Part shown: in pieces, positions 24,988 to 34,103 of the stretch
Layout: each line of letters opens with the position of its first letter
Numbering within the stretch: the stretch's first letter is position 1
Assembly (NCBI GenBank): GCA_947373115.1
Contig: CANBWJ010000001.1
Span: 1 to 38,134, forward strand
Direction of reading: 5' to 3'
DNA: 38,134 bases
Origin: Opitutia bacterium
GTDB taxonomy: Bacteria > Verrucomicrobiota > Verrucomicrobiia > Opitutales > UBA953
Program-made: the position numbers and the translations under genes
The notes under the pieces: generated by a model
The model's input: only the letters and a program-made list of their open reading frames with translations
The model's database searches: none
Told to the model about the DNA's origin: nothing

Positions 24988-27539
24988 GCTTTCTTTGGCG
25001 TCACGATCAGTTGCTGGGCAAACTTAGGGTTCAAGTACTGCTTGACGTAGTTCTGAACTTCCGTCGCGTGCGTGAGATTCATTCGTCGCTCCCATTCCGT
25101 GTCAAAGTTAGCGCCCATACCCACGAGCTCTCGGGTAATCGCCCCCTGCATGCGATTACCGGCCGATTGGCGCCCTTGTCGACGGGCCACGCGCATCCGA
25201 CGCTTCGCGTCCTCAATCTCATTCGGTTTAAACTTACCGTTTCGCAGGCGCTCCAATTCCGCCTTCATCTCAATGACCACTTGTTCAGTGGCCTCTGTCG
25301 CCGTTCCAGCATAAAGGTAAAACATCCCGAGGTCTTTGGTTTCCACCCGAGTTGCTCCTACAAAATAAGCGAGGCCTTTCTCTTCACGTACACGATGAAA
25401 CAACCCGCTGGCCATACCGCTGAGTAATTCCTCGGTCACATTGGCCGCCGTCACCATCTCAGTGCCGAATCCACAATGGGGAAACGCCAGACAGACGACC
25501 GCCTGTTCACCCGTGGCTTCAAGCTTCTTTTGCGCAGCGGCCTTCGGACTGTGCGTCGGTAACACGCTGGCATTAAAAATCTGTTTAGGTAAAACCGCAA
25601 AATACTGGTTCACGAAATCCATCACGGTCTTTCGATCAAAGTTACCGCTGATGCCTATGACCATGTTTTCGGGCACCACAATCCGGCGATGCAAGGCGGC
25701 AACATCTGTAACGGTTAAAGCGGCCAAAATTTCAGGCGTACCCATGGGGTCGACCGACATGGGGTGCTTATCAAAGAATTGTTCTAAAAGTTTAATGCGG
25801 GCCTTCTCGACAATGTCGTCCAATGACTCGCGACAGCCCGTCAGTGCCGCAGCCTTCTCTTGCGTAAAACAATCCGGCAATAATTTCGGGTAGAGTACCC
25901 CATTCTTCACCAATTCTGCAATGGTGGCAAAATCGGAACTCAGGGCCTCACCCCATAATCCACATGTCAGCTGCGAACTGATATCATTAAAAGTTGCCCC
26001 CAGTCGATCCACCGTCTCGGCGACTTCTTGGCGCGTATGCTGAAGCGTATCACGTGCAAACATGGTGGAGAGCAAACCTGTCACCCCGCGTTTATCCGCT
26101 GGTTCATAAGCCGTCCCTGCCTCAACGAACAAGCCAAAGCCCACCTTGGGTATCGAGTCATCCGACTGCAAAATCACTCGAATACCATTACCAAGCTTCA
26201 CCACTTCAAAGGCTTCCGCGGGTTGTTTCACCACCGCGGTGACATTCGCCACCGAAGTCTTATTTTTGTGCATCGTCGCCAGTGTGACGGTATTGGGCTT
26301 TAGCCATTCACGTCCGACCTTCGTTAGGTCCTTTGGGTCAATCTTGGCTAATTGCTCTACGCTACGCATAGGCCAACCGATGTCGTAACCGACACATGAA
26401 GCATAACCAAAACGACTGGTCGCAGAGTGAATACTTTTTTGTCCGTTGACCATCGCCACAACACTTTGTCGACGGACTTTTTCAAATTGTGCATCAGTGA
26501 CTCCTTTTTGAAGTAAATCATCAATGACTTCCATCGTCGCCGCCTCGACCGCAGATGCATCGACGTTTTCATTTCCAATCCAACCCAACCATGCCACGCC
26601 AACATCCGAAAGCCCCATCGCCTGCGCATCGATGGAATCAACCAAGCGACGTTTCTCCCTTAGTTCATCCCAAAGTCTCGAACTATTGCCGCTACCCAAA
26701 ACCCCGAGGAATAAATCCAGTTCCATTCGATGTTTAGCAAAAAAACCAGGAATCCGCCAAGCGGCTACACCCTTAGTCGTCGCCACATCACGCGATAATT
26801 CAACGCGCCGTACCCCGCCCTGCGGCGGCTCAAAGGCGGGGACATGCTCCAGCACAGGTCGACGGTTAAAGCGTCCAAACCAGCGTTCAGCTGAGGCCAT
26901 CACGGCCTCTGGCTCCATCGAACCACCGATGGCTAAGACGACATTACTGGGGGCGTATCGCCCCGCATGGTAAGCCCGCAAATCATCCGGCGCGATCCGT
27001 ACAAATAATTCTTTATGCCCAATGATCGGGTGACGCATCGGGTGATTGCGAAAAGTCTCTAATAAAACATTTTCAGCCAAGACGCTGTCGTGCTCGTCAT
27101 CACGCATCGCGATTTCACGTAAAATGACTTCGCGCTCCATCTTCGCATCCGCATCCGTGATGAGCGGATCAAAAACCATTTCTGAAATCGCCTCCATCGC
27201 GGTTTCAAATCCTTCAGCGGGTGCATCGACATAATACACCGTGCGATCAAACGTGGTATAGGCGTTTGAATTGCCACCCGAACGGTGAATCGACTCCGTC
27301 AGCTCGCGATTGGTAAATCGGCCTGTGCCCTTAAAAACCATGTGCTCTAGATAATGCGATATGCCCGAGCCTTCCCACTTGCCTTCATGGGCACTGCCCG
27401 TCCTGACCCATGCTTGTACCGTACATAAACCGATGCCAGGTCGCTGCGTATACAGTACCTCGAGTCCGTTCGCCAAAACCCAACGCACCGGCGTGGGTCC
27501 AGCTATTTGGGCAAAACTCAACCCTTCGAGGTATGACAT
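24984..27539 (-). CDS. M16-family zinc metallopeptidase, two-domain fusion
   Basis: This is a pitrilysin-type protease. The inverted zinc motif HxxEH is HYLEH (H62, E65, H66) in the first domain, followed about 75 residues later by the expected downstream glutamate (ETAMEAISEMVFDPLI). The second half (from about residue 420) repeats the fold without a zinc motif, as in many PqqL/YmxG-like fusions where the second domain is structural. The length of 851 is normal for this form. No signal peptide is evident, so it is probably cytoplasmic. The ATG at 27539 starts directly at the domain. It converges on the MFS gene with a 4-base overlap and follows the VOC gene on the same strand after 61 bases. 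Confidence 0.9.
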   Translation of the reverse strand: MSYLEGLSFAQIAGPTPVRWVLANGLEVLYTQRPGIGLCTVQAWVRTGSAHEGKWEGSGISHYLEHMVFKGTGRFTNRELTESIHRSGGNSNAYTTFDRTVYYVDAPAEGFETAMEAISEMVFDPLITDADAKMEREVILREIAMRDDEHDSVLAENVLLETFRNHPMRHPIIGHKELFVRIAPDDLRAYHAGRYAPSNVVLAIGGSMEPEAVMASAERWFGRFNRRPVLEHVPAFEPPQGGVRRVELSRDVATTKGVAAWRIPGFFAKHRMELDLFLGVLGSGNSSRLWDELREKRRLVDSIDAQAMGLSDVGVAWLGWIGNENVDASAVEAATMEVIDDLLQKGVTDAQFEKVRRQSVVAMVNGQKSIHSATSRFGYASCVGYDIGWPMRSVEQLAKIDPKDLTKVGREWLKPNTVTLATMHKNKTSVANVTAVVKQPAEAFEVVKLGNGIRVILQSDDSIPKVGFGLFVEAGTAYEPADKRGVTGLLSTMFARDTLQHTRQEVAETVDRLGATFNDISSQLTCGLWGEALSSDFATIAELVKNGVLYPKLLPDCFTQEKAAALTGCRESLDDIVEKARIKLLEQFFDKHPMSVDPMGTPEILAALTVTDVAALHRRIVVPENMVIGISGNFDRKTVMDFVNQYFAVLPKQIFNASVLPTHSPKAAAQKKLEATGEQAVVCLAFPHCGFGTEMVTAANVTEELLSGMASGLFHRVREEKGLAYFVGATRVETKDLGMFYLYAGTATEATEQVVIEMKAELERLRNGKFKPNEIEDAKRRMRVARRQGRQSAGNRMQGAITRELVGMGANFDTEWERRMNLTHATEVQNYVKQYLNPKFAQQLIVTPKKA

Positions 27540-27600
27540 GCCTGTAGGTATGCCGTCCGACGGCCAAGGTGCAAGTGTGCGAATGAACTAAATGATTAAA

Positions 27601-28086
27601 CTACGCGTCCAACAGTAGAGCAGCTAAATCGAGCGGACGGGTAAACATCTCAACCCCACCCTTCGCATCCCGTGGCCACTCAGCCATCGGACGATCCCAA
27701 TACAGCTCGACTCCATTGCCATCTGGATCACGCAAGTACAAAGCTTCACTTACCCCGTGATCCGCTGCCCCATCCAGTTCCACTCCCTGGGACATCAACT
27801 GACGTAACACCTGGGCCAGGTCTCGTCGCGTCGGATACAAAAAGGCAACGTGGTATAAACCAGTCGTACCTTCCGCCGGGGCGGCACCGTCTCGACTCTC
27901 CCAAATATTTAAACCAATGTGATGGTGATAACCACCGGCCGAAAGAAACACCGCCGACTGACCAAAGTGCTGCATGACTTCAAAACCAAGCACACCGTGG
28001 TAAAAACCTAGTGCACGTGCCAAATTAGAGACCTTCAAATGGATATGCCCAACACGCACCCCTTTAGGTATTTCGTATTTTGCCAT
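27601..28086 (-). CDS. VOC-superfamily metalloprotein, CatE/glyoxalase-like
   Basis: A 161-residue (from ATG 28086) vicinal-oxygen-chelate protein with two beta-alpha-beta-beta-beta modules. The probable metal ligands are H16 in GHIHLKV, H79 in LYHVAF and E127 in GVELYWDRP, the arrangement of catechol-2,3-dioxygenase-like enzymes (CatE). Also present are YHHHIGLNIWES and YLRDPDGNGVE. The substrate is unknown; glyoxalase, extradiol dioxygenase or resistance protein cannot be separated by sequence. A TTG at 28092 would add two residues. It is divergent from prfB. Confidence 0.86.
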   Translation of the reverse strand: MAKYEIPKGVRVGHIHLKVSNLARALGFYHGVLGFEVMQHFGQSAVFLSAGGYHHHIGLNIWESRDGAAPAEGTTGLYHVAFLYPTRRDLAQVLRQLMSQGVELDGAADHGVSEALYLRDPDGNGVELYWDRPMAEWPRDAKGGVEMFTRPLDLAALLLDA

Positions 28087-28134
28087 CCTCAAAACATTGC
28101 CGATTCACCCCCGAAAGCAAATCGAACAATGCCA

Positions 28135-28163
28135 TTGAATAAACGGCGTACCCTCGGTATCTA
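28135..28163 (+). promoter_or_regulatory. Candidate promoter for prfB
   Basis: TTGAAT (28135-28140) and TATCTA (28158-28163) are 17 bases apart, 35 bases before the prfB start, in the divergent gap with the VOC gene. The -35 matches four of six and the -10 three of six consensus bases. This is suggestive only. Confidence 0.25.
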
Positions 28164-28198
28164 ACCTTCCTTCGTCTCCCCCATTCCTTTAACGCTTC

Positions 28199-29344
28199 AT
28201 GTATATTCAGCCCGAAATTCGTAGCCAACTCGAGGAAGTCGAACGTCGTTCGGGTCACCTATGGAAATTCCTCGATGTCACTGGCAAGCAGGCTCAAATC
28301 GCACAGCTCGAAAACCAGATGACGGCGGCCAATTTCTGGGATAGCCAAAAATCAGCCCAGAAAGTGATTTCGGAATGCAACAGTTATAAAACCGTCGTCG
28401 CCCCTCAGATCGCCTTCCGTCGTAAACTTGAAGACGCTAAGACCCTAGCGGAAATCATCGCCGAGTCACCCGACGGTACGGCCGACGCTGAAATGGAAGA
28501 ACTCCGAAAATCCGCGGCCGACCTCGTGCTCGAAGTAGCTGACCTCGAAATCGCCTCCTTCCTCTCCGGCCTCCACGATAAATCTAACGCCATCGTCACC
28601 GTCAAAGCCGGCGCTGGCGGCACCGAGTCCAACGACTGGGCCGACCTGCTCTTCCGTATGTATACCCGCTGGGCGGAACGTCGCGGCTTCAAAGTTGAAG
28701 TTGAAGACGTCGCCGAAGGCGATGGTGCCGGCATCAGCCAAGCAACCTTCCGCATCGAAGGCCCCAATGCCTACGGCTACATTAAGGCCGAACGGGGCGT
28801 CCACCGCCTAGTCCGGATCTCCCCCTTCGATGCGAACGCGCGTCGACACACTTCCTTCGCTTCGGTGGACGTGGTGGCTGAAATCGATGACGATATTGAT
28901 ATCGAAATCAATGAAGCAGATCTCCGTGTCGACGTCTACCGCTCCAGCGGTAAAGGCGGCCAACACGTTAATAAAACCGAATCAGCCGTTCGCCTGACAC
29001 ACATTCCCACTGGCTTGGTCGTGGCCTGCCAACGCGAGCGTTCACAAGTTAAAAACCGCGCCCTCGCGATGAAAATCCTGCGTGCCCGGATTTACGAAAA
29101 AGCCCTCGACGATAAACGTACCGAAATGGAAAAATACTACGGCGAAAAGGGTGACATCGGCTGGGGCAATCAAATCCGCTCCTACGTTTTCCAACCTTAC
29201 CAAATGGTGAAAGATTTGCGTACTGGGGTGGAAACCGGCAATATCCAAGCGGTCATGGACGGCGACATCGACGCCTTCATCAACGGCTGGCTTCGCGCGG
29301 GCGGACCCCGTACACGTAATAAAGATATAAAAATCGAGGACTAA
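28199..29344 (+). CDS. prfB: Peptide chain release factor 2
   Basis: RF2 recognises UGA and UAA stop codons and triggers peptide release. The anticodon-like SPF tripeptide is at residues 208-210 and the GGQ hydrolysis motif at 253-255 (GKGGQHVNK). The N-terminal coiled coil is intact. The length of 381 is slightly above the E. coli 365. The frame is continuous: the early LWKFLDV region lines up with the frameshift site of other prfB genes but has no TGA, so the usual autoregulatory programmed +1 frameshift is absent. The ATG at 28199 follows a pyrimidine-rich leader with no Shine-Dalgarno sequence. The ATP-grasp-like gene begins 4 bases downstream. Confidence 0.96.
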   Translation: MYIQPEIRSQLEEVERRSGHLWKFLDVTGKQAQIAQLENQMTAANFWDSQKSAQKVISECNSYKTVVAPQIAFRRKLEDAKTLAEIIAESPDGTADAEMEELRKSAADLVLEVADLEIASFLSGLHDKSNAIVTVKAGAGGTESNDWADLLFRMYTRWAERRGFKVEVEDVAEGDGAGISQATFRIEGPNAYGYIKAERGVHRLVRISPFDANARRHTSFASVDVVAEIDDDIDIEINEADLRVDVYRSSGKGGQHVNKTESAVRLTHIPTGLVVACQRERSQVKNRALAMKILRARIYEKALDDKRTEMEKYYGEKGDIGWGNQIRSYVFQPYQMVKDLRTGVETGNIQAVMDGDIDAFINGWLRAGGPRTRNKDIKIED

Positions 29345-29348
29345 CCCG

Positions 29349-30749
29349 ATGCCCTCCCAAGAAGTTCTCCGCCGTAAGTTACTCGAGCCTCCCCTCTTCG
29401 CGGAGAAAATCTGGAAACTTTCGCCGGAACCTTGGCCCATCTCCGAAGCCCAACTCAAAGACCTTAAGGTCATCGGGGCGGCCTGCCTCAGCTATCACCG
29501 TGCCCTCGAACGCTTGTACGTTCGCTCCTTCACCGATAAAAAAATTCTTCGTAATCGCGACGTCCACGCGAAGTGGGTTTCCGAGTACCTCGATCGTTAC
29601 AAGCCCGCTGGACTCATTGAACACGGACGCCACCGCTCCGTCAAAGGTCAGTGCCCCGTCGTACTTCGCCCCGACCTCCTTATCACCGACCAAGGGTTCA
29701 CGATGACCGAACTCGACAGCGTCCCTGGCGGTATCGGACTCACCGCCTACCTGAACGAGGTCTACGCTGAAGACTTTCCTAATCTCATCGGGGCCACCGC
29801 CATGCCCGAAAGGTTCTTCGGTGCACTCAAACGATTAACCCCCGAACAACGCTTCCCACTCGTCGCTATCGTTGTTAGCGAAGAGTCCGCCACCTATCGC
29901 CCAGAGTTCGATTGGCTCGGCGAAAAACTCCGCACCCTCGGTCACGATGTACACGTGGTCGACCCCACACAAATCATGCAGATGGGCGAAGAGTCTTTCA
30001 TCCCCGTCGATGGTGCCCCGCGCAAAGTCGACCTCATCTATCGGTTCTTCGAGCTCTTCGACCTCGCGAATGTCAAAGGTGCCGACGGTATTTTTAATGG
30101 CGTCGAATCGGGCAAGGTCATTCTGACTCCGCCGATGAAGGCCTACCAGGAAGAGAAGTTAGGCTTGGCATTATTGCATCACCCCATGCTCGCCGAATTC
30201 TGGAAAGAAAATCTTCCAGAAAATCACCTCGAAGCACTCTTCCGTATCGTCCCCAAAACCTGGATCATCGAACGCACCGACCTTCCACCCACAGCCGTCC
30301 TCCACGCCCCACAAGTCAACGGTCGACCCATCCGCGAGTGGACCGAACTAGCCGAAGCCTCCCAACGCGAACGCAACTTCATCATCAAAGCCAGCGGCTT
30401 CCACGAAACTGCCTGGGGTGCTCGCAGCGTCACCTTAGGTAGTGATGTCTCACGCGAAGAATGGCTCGAGGCCATCGAACGCGCCCTGGATCCCGAAAAC
30501 GAAACGTTCCACATTCTACAAGAGTACCATAAGCCCTCGCGCTTATCGCACCCAGTCTACGCGAACGACGGCACTATTCACAGTGCCGAAGGAAGAGTTC
30601 GCCTCTGCCCCTACTTCTTTGTCGATGGCGACACCGTCGAAATCTCGGGCATCCTCTCCACCTTCTGCCCCGCGGATAAGAAAATTATACATGGCATGAA
30701 AGACGCCGCCCTCCTGCCCTGTCAGTTGAAGGATCAGGGGACGCGCTGA
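29349..30749 (+). CDS. ATP-grasp-like protein of unknown substrate
   Basis: A 466-residue soluble protein with features of glutathionylspermidine synthase-like or circularly permuted ATP-grasp enzymes: RPDLLITDQGFTMTELDSVPGGIGLTAYL (about 107-135), LIYRFFELFDLANV, ILTPPMKAYQEEKLGLALL and FIIKASGFHETAWGARSV with an ATP-binding-type lysine, then ILQEYHKPSR. ATP-grasp enzymes ligate a carboxylate to an amine or thiol. The motif evidence is by eye only, so the family is likely and the reaction unknown. The ATG at 29349 is 4 bases after the prfB stop, implying cotranscription. Functional linkage to translation termination is not implied. Confidence 0.68.
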   Translation: MPSQEVLRRKLLEPPLFAEKIWKLSPEPWPISEAQLKDLKVIGAACLSYHRALERLYVRSFTDKKILRNRDVHAKWVSEYLDRYKPAGLIEHGRHRSVKGQCPVVLRPDLLITDQGFTMTELDSVPGGIGLTAYLNEVYAEDFPNLIGATAMPERFFGALKRLTPEQRFPLVAIVVSEESATYRPEFDWLGEKLRTLGHDVHVVDPTQIMQMGEESFIPVDGAPRKVDLIYRFFELFDLANVKGADGIFNGVESGKVILTPPMKAYQEEKLGLALLHHPMLAEFWKENLPENHLEALFRIVPKTWIIERTDLPPTAVLHAPQVNGRPIREWTELAEASQRERNFIIKASGFHETAWGARSVTLGSDVSREEWLEAIERALDPENETFHILQEYHKPSRLSHPVYANDGTIHSAEGRVRLCPYFFVDGDTVEISGILSTFCPADKKIIHGMKDAALLPCQLKDQGTR

Positions 30750-30925
30750 GCACGTTGGCACGGTGACAAGGGGTGATTTAGGTAAAGTTACGACTGCGTC
30801 GTGCTCGCTACACAGTAGTCCACTTTCCATACTTTTTCACAGCGACAGGGTCGCGGTTTGCACTTTTACACCGTTCTTTATCCATGCCCCTTGCCCATCT
30901 GCCTACTATGCCCCATAATTACTAA

Positions 30926-31393
30926 ATGAGCTTCGATAAACCCCTTGTCCTAACGTTTGCAGATTTTCGCCGTCAACTCGGAGTTTATCCAATGCTTGGC
31001 CTACGCTTCAAACTTCCCACCGGTAGCCTCACCCCCATTCACCTTCACCTAACCGAAGTCGCACGTGTAGAAAAAAAATTCATCGATTGTGGCGGCACCG
31101 TGCGCACTCAAGTTTCTGCACGCCTCCAACTCTGGGCTGCAGATGACACCGATCATCGCGTCAACGTCACCAAATGCTTAGAGGTTCTTAATCGCGGTAC
31201 CGACTTACTTGGTTCGACCGACCTTCCCCTCGAAGTCGAATACGACCTACCCTACCTCACCGCTTTCCCTGTACTCGGCACCGTCGTTGAAGATGGTAAC
31301 CTGATTGTGCTACTGGGAACCATCAAGGCCGACTGCTTAGCACCCGATGTTTGCGTTCCTAAAAAATGCACCCCAGGTGGTGGCTGCTGCTAG
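30926..31393 (+). CDS. DUF6428-like protein with Cys-rich C-terminal tail
   Basis: A 155-residue protein resembling the DUF6428 group, whose core reads HLTEVARVEKKFIDCGGTVRTQVSARLQLW followed by DDTDHRV. Seven cysteines are present: C55, C84, C137, C143, C148, C154 and C155. Five of these lie in the last 19 residues, which end GGGCC. Histidines H39 and H41 precede the core. The arrangement suggests metal or metalloid binding or thiol chemistry. No signal peptide is visible. The start follows a 176-base gap with no convincing promoter or RNA. The DsbD-like gene starts 19 bases downstream, suggesting a shared transcript. Confidence 0.78.
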   Translation: MSFDKPLVLTFADFRRQLGVYPMLGLRFKLPTGSLTPIHLHLTEVARVEKKFIDCGGTVRTQVSARLQLWAADDTDHRVNVTKCLEVLNRGTDLLGSTDLPLEVEYDLPYLTAFPVLGTVVEDGNLIVLLGTIKADCLAPDVCVPKKCTPGGGCC

Positions 31394-31412
31394 TTCGCTA
31401 ATCTTTAAGCTG

Positions 31413-33434
31413 ATGCGCTTCTTCTCGTTTATCTTTATTGGCCTACTTGGATTGGCTCAACCCGCCCTCGCCGCCATTCACTCACAGGTGGATTTGGTAA
31501 ACGTTACACCCAACGTTCAACCTGGCGAAAAAGTAACACTCGCCCTGCGTTTTAAGTGCGAATCCCAATACCATATTTATTGGAAGAATCCGGGCGACGC
31601 TGGCACAGCGCCATCGATTAGCTGGACCGAAAAATCCGGCACCGAACCCGGCCCCTTACTCTGGCCAGGCCCCACCTTACTCGACCTCAGCGGCGTCATT
31701 AATTTTGTTCATGCCGATGAAACCTTACTACTAATCGAAACTCATGTACCTAAAAATTCACCCAACGAAATTACCCTCAAGGGTCACGTACAGTGGCTCG
31801 AGTGCAACGAGGGCGGTTGCTACCCTCAAGAGAAAGATGTCAGCCTCACTCTCAAGATGGGCGCCGACGCCAATGCGGCCTCATTTAACCCTAAACTCTA
31901 CGCCGAGCTGCAGCCCACCATTAATTTAAGCGGACGCATTAGTAATCAAACCCTCACGGTTCAATCGACCGACGCATACAAGCAGGTCTGGTTTCCCGAA
32001 AAGAATTTCATTAGTCCAACGGCTACCGCCAAACAAACATCCTCTGTCGGAACAAAAACCTTCTCGTTAGCGGATGCGACCGAGCCGCCCACCTCTGACT
32101 CCCTTTATTTTGTCAGCGCCGATAGCAACGGCGCCTTTCGTCGCATCCATGTCGAGTTAGAAAACAAAGCTAGCAGCCAAACTGTTTCCAACTCGAGCAC
32201 CAGACCAATCGACTTAAATTGGGGAACCTGGTCGCCCGATGCCCAAGCCGCTGCGTTGGCCGCTGGGAAAACGGTCTATCTCGACTTTACCGCCCGCTGG
32301 TGTGCGACCTGCCAGGTAAATAAGCGCGTCTACCATCAACCCGACGTCATCGCCGCCCTACAGCAAAATAACATCGTTCTACTGCGAGCTGACTGGACCA
32401 AAAAAGATCCCCTCATCGCTCAAGAACTCAAAAAATACGGACGAGAAGGCATTCCGTTCAACGTCCTCCTAAAGCCCAACCAGCCGCCGATCATTTTCTC
32501 CGAATTACTAACAGGGAATGAAATCGTTAACGCCCTTAATTCCACCCCTTCCCCCAACCCTTCCCCTGCCTCCACTCACTCCTACCTCGTCTGGCTCATC
32601 TTCGCTTTCGGCGGTGGCATGCTCTTAAATTTAATGCCCTGCGTCTTCCCTATGCTCGGACTTAAAGTTCTTGGCTTCGCCCAAGAATCCGGTGCGGAAC
32701 GTCGCACCGTCATCCTACACGGAATGCTCTACACCCTTGGTGTAATTATAAGTTTCTTAATTCTCGCCCTCCTCATCGTGGGCCTTAAAGCCAGCGGCAA
32801 CTCAATCGGATGGGGCTTCCAAATGCAGTCACCTGGCTTCGTCCTGCTGACCTGCATTCTGATGATTACCCTGGGACTAAGCCTCGTGGGTGTCTTTGAA
32901 ATCGGCACCAGTCTAGCGGGTCGTGCCGGACAGCTCGAGAATCGTGCGACCTCCACGGGTGCCCTTCTTTCTGGCATGCTCGCTACAGCCGTCGCCACAC
33001 CCTGCACCGCTCCAGGACTCGGCGCGGCACTTGGCTTCGCACTCGAATCCACGCGCACCACTTCCGAAACCCTGCTCTTCTTCTTCGTCATCGGACTCGG
33101 CATGGCGACACCCTACCTGATGCTTTCACTCTTCCCGAAATTAACTCGCCTCCTCCCCAAACCCGGCGCCTGGATGGAAACGCTAAAACAGGTGATGTCC
33201 TTCCCGCTCTTCGCTTACGCCATCTACTTACTCTGGGTGCTCTACGCCTTAGTCGACGATGCCACCTGGCTGCGCGATGCTTCCCTTGGACTCATCGTCG
33301 TCGCCGTAGCCTGCTGGATCTTCGGACATTGGGGCGCTTTGCATCGCACCCCGAAACAACGCTTCCTCGGTCGCCTCGTCGCCCTACTCATCTTCGCGAC
33401 CACCATCGGCTACCTGCTATCGACGTTGCCATAA
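31413..33434 (+). CDS. DsbD-like thiol:disulfide reductase with domain order N-beta, thioredoxin, membrane
   Basis: DsbD carries electrons from cytoplasmic thioredoxin across the inner membrane to periplasmic partners. The ATG at 31413 gives a clear signal peptide (MRFFSFIFIGLLGLAQPALA) and 673 residues; the upstream in-frame start at 31347 overlaps the previous gene. An N-terminal beta-sandwich domain with paired cysteines (about 30-270) is followed by a thioredoxin-like domain with CATC at C297/C300. The eight-helix-type membrane domain comes last, with redox cysteines C410 (MPCVFPMLGLK) and C531 (ATPCTAPGLGAALGF). In E. coli DsbD the thioredoxin domain is C-terminal. A Ser/Pro-rich linker (STPSPNPSPASTHS) joins it to the first helix. 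A bidirectional terminator follows. Confidence 0.88.
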   Translation: MRFFSFIFIGLLGLAQPALAAIHSQVDLVNVTPNVQPGEKVTLALRFKCESQYHIYWKNPGDAGTAPSISWTEKSGTEPGPLLWPGPTLLDLSGVINFVHADETLLLIETHVPKNSPNEITLKGHVQWLECNEGGCYPQEKDVSLTLKMGADANAASFNPKLYAELQPTINLSGRISNQTLTVQSTDAYKQVWFPEKNFISPTATAKQTSSVGTKTFSLADATEPPTSDSLYFVSADSNGAFRRIHVELENKASSQTVSNSSTRPIDLNWGTWSPDAQAAALAAGKTVYLDFTARWCATCQVNKRVYHQPDVIAALQQNNIVLLRADWTKKDPLIAQELKKYGREGIPFNVLLKPNQPPIIFSELLTGNEIVNALNSTPSPNPSPASTHSYLVWLIFAFGGGMLLNLMPCVFPMLGLKVLGFAQESGAERRTVILHGMLYTLGVIISFLILALLIVGLKASGNSIGWGFQMQSPGFVLLTCILMITLGLSLVGVFEIGTSLAGRAGQLENRATSTGALLSGMLATAVATPCTAPGLGAALGFALESTRTTSETLLFFFVIGLGMATPYLMLSLFPKLTRLLPKPGAWMETLKQVMSFPLFAYAIYLLWVLYALVDDATWLRDASLGLIVVAVACWIFGHWGALHRTPKQRFLGRLVALLIFATTIGYLLSTLP

Positions 33435-33435
33435 A

Positions 33436-33463
33436 AAAACCCGCACGTTGCCGAACGGGTTTT
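33436..33463. terminator. Bidirectional rho-independent terminator
   Basis: AAAACCCG (33436-33443) pairs with CGGGTTTT (33456-33463) around a 12-base loop. A T-run lies at the right edge on the + strand and an A-run at the left gives a T-run on the - strand. It sits in the 49-base gap between the convergent dsbD-like and OmpA/Pal-type genes, so it can end both transcripts. Confidence 0.75.
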
Positions 33464-33483
33464 GAAAATTCTCCAATCTTAAA

Positions 33484-34053
33484 TTAGAGTGCAGGCACTG
33501 GGGCAGGTGCGCCAGATGACTTAAAGGGTGTAGCCGCCGGACGGGCCACTGGACCAGCATAGTTGGCATCCACCACAATCGCCTTGCGATCGGAGCTCAT
33601 CGCCTCGCGCGTCGAGGCACTCTGATTCGCATTCTGCTCACCTAAGGCTAAGACTTCGACGTTGTTCTGGGTGCTACCCAAACGCACGAGGTATTCGCGT
33701 ACCGATTGCGCGCGACGATCCGACAAACCGAGATTGTACTCTTCGGTGCCCGATTGGTCCGTGTAACCCGCAATAATAAGTTTAGTATTCTTTGCACGAC
33801 CGGCGATGCCGTCGAGCTTGTTGCGCTCTTTGGCATCCACGGTGTACTTATCGAAATCAAAATAAACCGTCGTCAGAATGGCTTCAGGTGGAATATTGCC
33901 CGAACGAATGGCTTCCGCCATTGAACTGAAACCCGAGCCACGCGACTCCATACCCGAACCACTCAGGTTGCCTGAAAAATCAGAAGGCATTTTGGAAGGA
34001 CCACAGCCGACTAAAAATGCGGCAGGAAGAAGGAGTAAGGCGAAGCGCTTCAT
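33484..34053 (-). CDS. Pal/OmpA-family peptidoglycan-associated lipoprotein
   Basis: A 189-residue lipoprotein: signal sequence and lipobox LVGC with C17, then a Gly/Ser-rich linker and an OmpA C-terminal domain (about 62-150). The diaminopimelate-binding residues are present in IAGYTDQSGTEEYNLGLSDRRAQSVREYL, namely the Asp of YTD and the Arg of RRA. It anchors the outer membrane to peptidoglycan, as in the Tol-Pal system. No tolB or ybgF is adjacent. The C-terminal Pro/Ala-rich tail (ARPAATPFKSSGAPAPVPAL) is not part of the domain. The ATG at 34053 has an A/T-rich leader. Confidence 0.88.
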   Translation of the reverse strand: MKRFALLLLPAAFLVGCGPSKMPSDFSGNLSGSGMESRGSGFSSMAEAIRSGNIPPEAILTTVYFDFDKYTVDAKERNKLDGIAGRAKNTKLIIAGYTDQSGTEEYNLGLSDRRAQSVREYLVRLGSTQNNVEVLALGEQNANQSASTREAMSSDRKAIVVDANYAGPVARPAATPFKSSGAPAPVPAL

Positions 34054-34103
34054 AATTAACTTAATAAAGGTAGAGTTTTTGCCATCGGCAAGCCTCGACT
34101 GAC

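Noticed and set aside
24675-25427. A 250-codon + strand frame spanning the MFS/M16 junction.
   Set aside because: It overlaps both real genes in the wrong frame and has an Arg/His/Leu-rich, non-protein-like composition.
30750-30925. The 176-base gap before the DUF6428-like gene, inspected for a promoter, sRNA or tRNA.
   Set aside because: Only a weak 5-base inverted repeat (ACGAC/GTCGT at 30790-30802) and poor promoter-like hexamers are present. No tRNA or RNA gene shape is seen.
34079-34092. TTGCC-ATC-GGCAA hairpin after the MoeB gene as a terminator.
   Set aside because: On the - strand it is followed by A rather than T, so it does not fit an intrinsic terminator for that gene.
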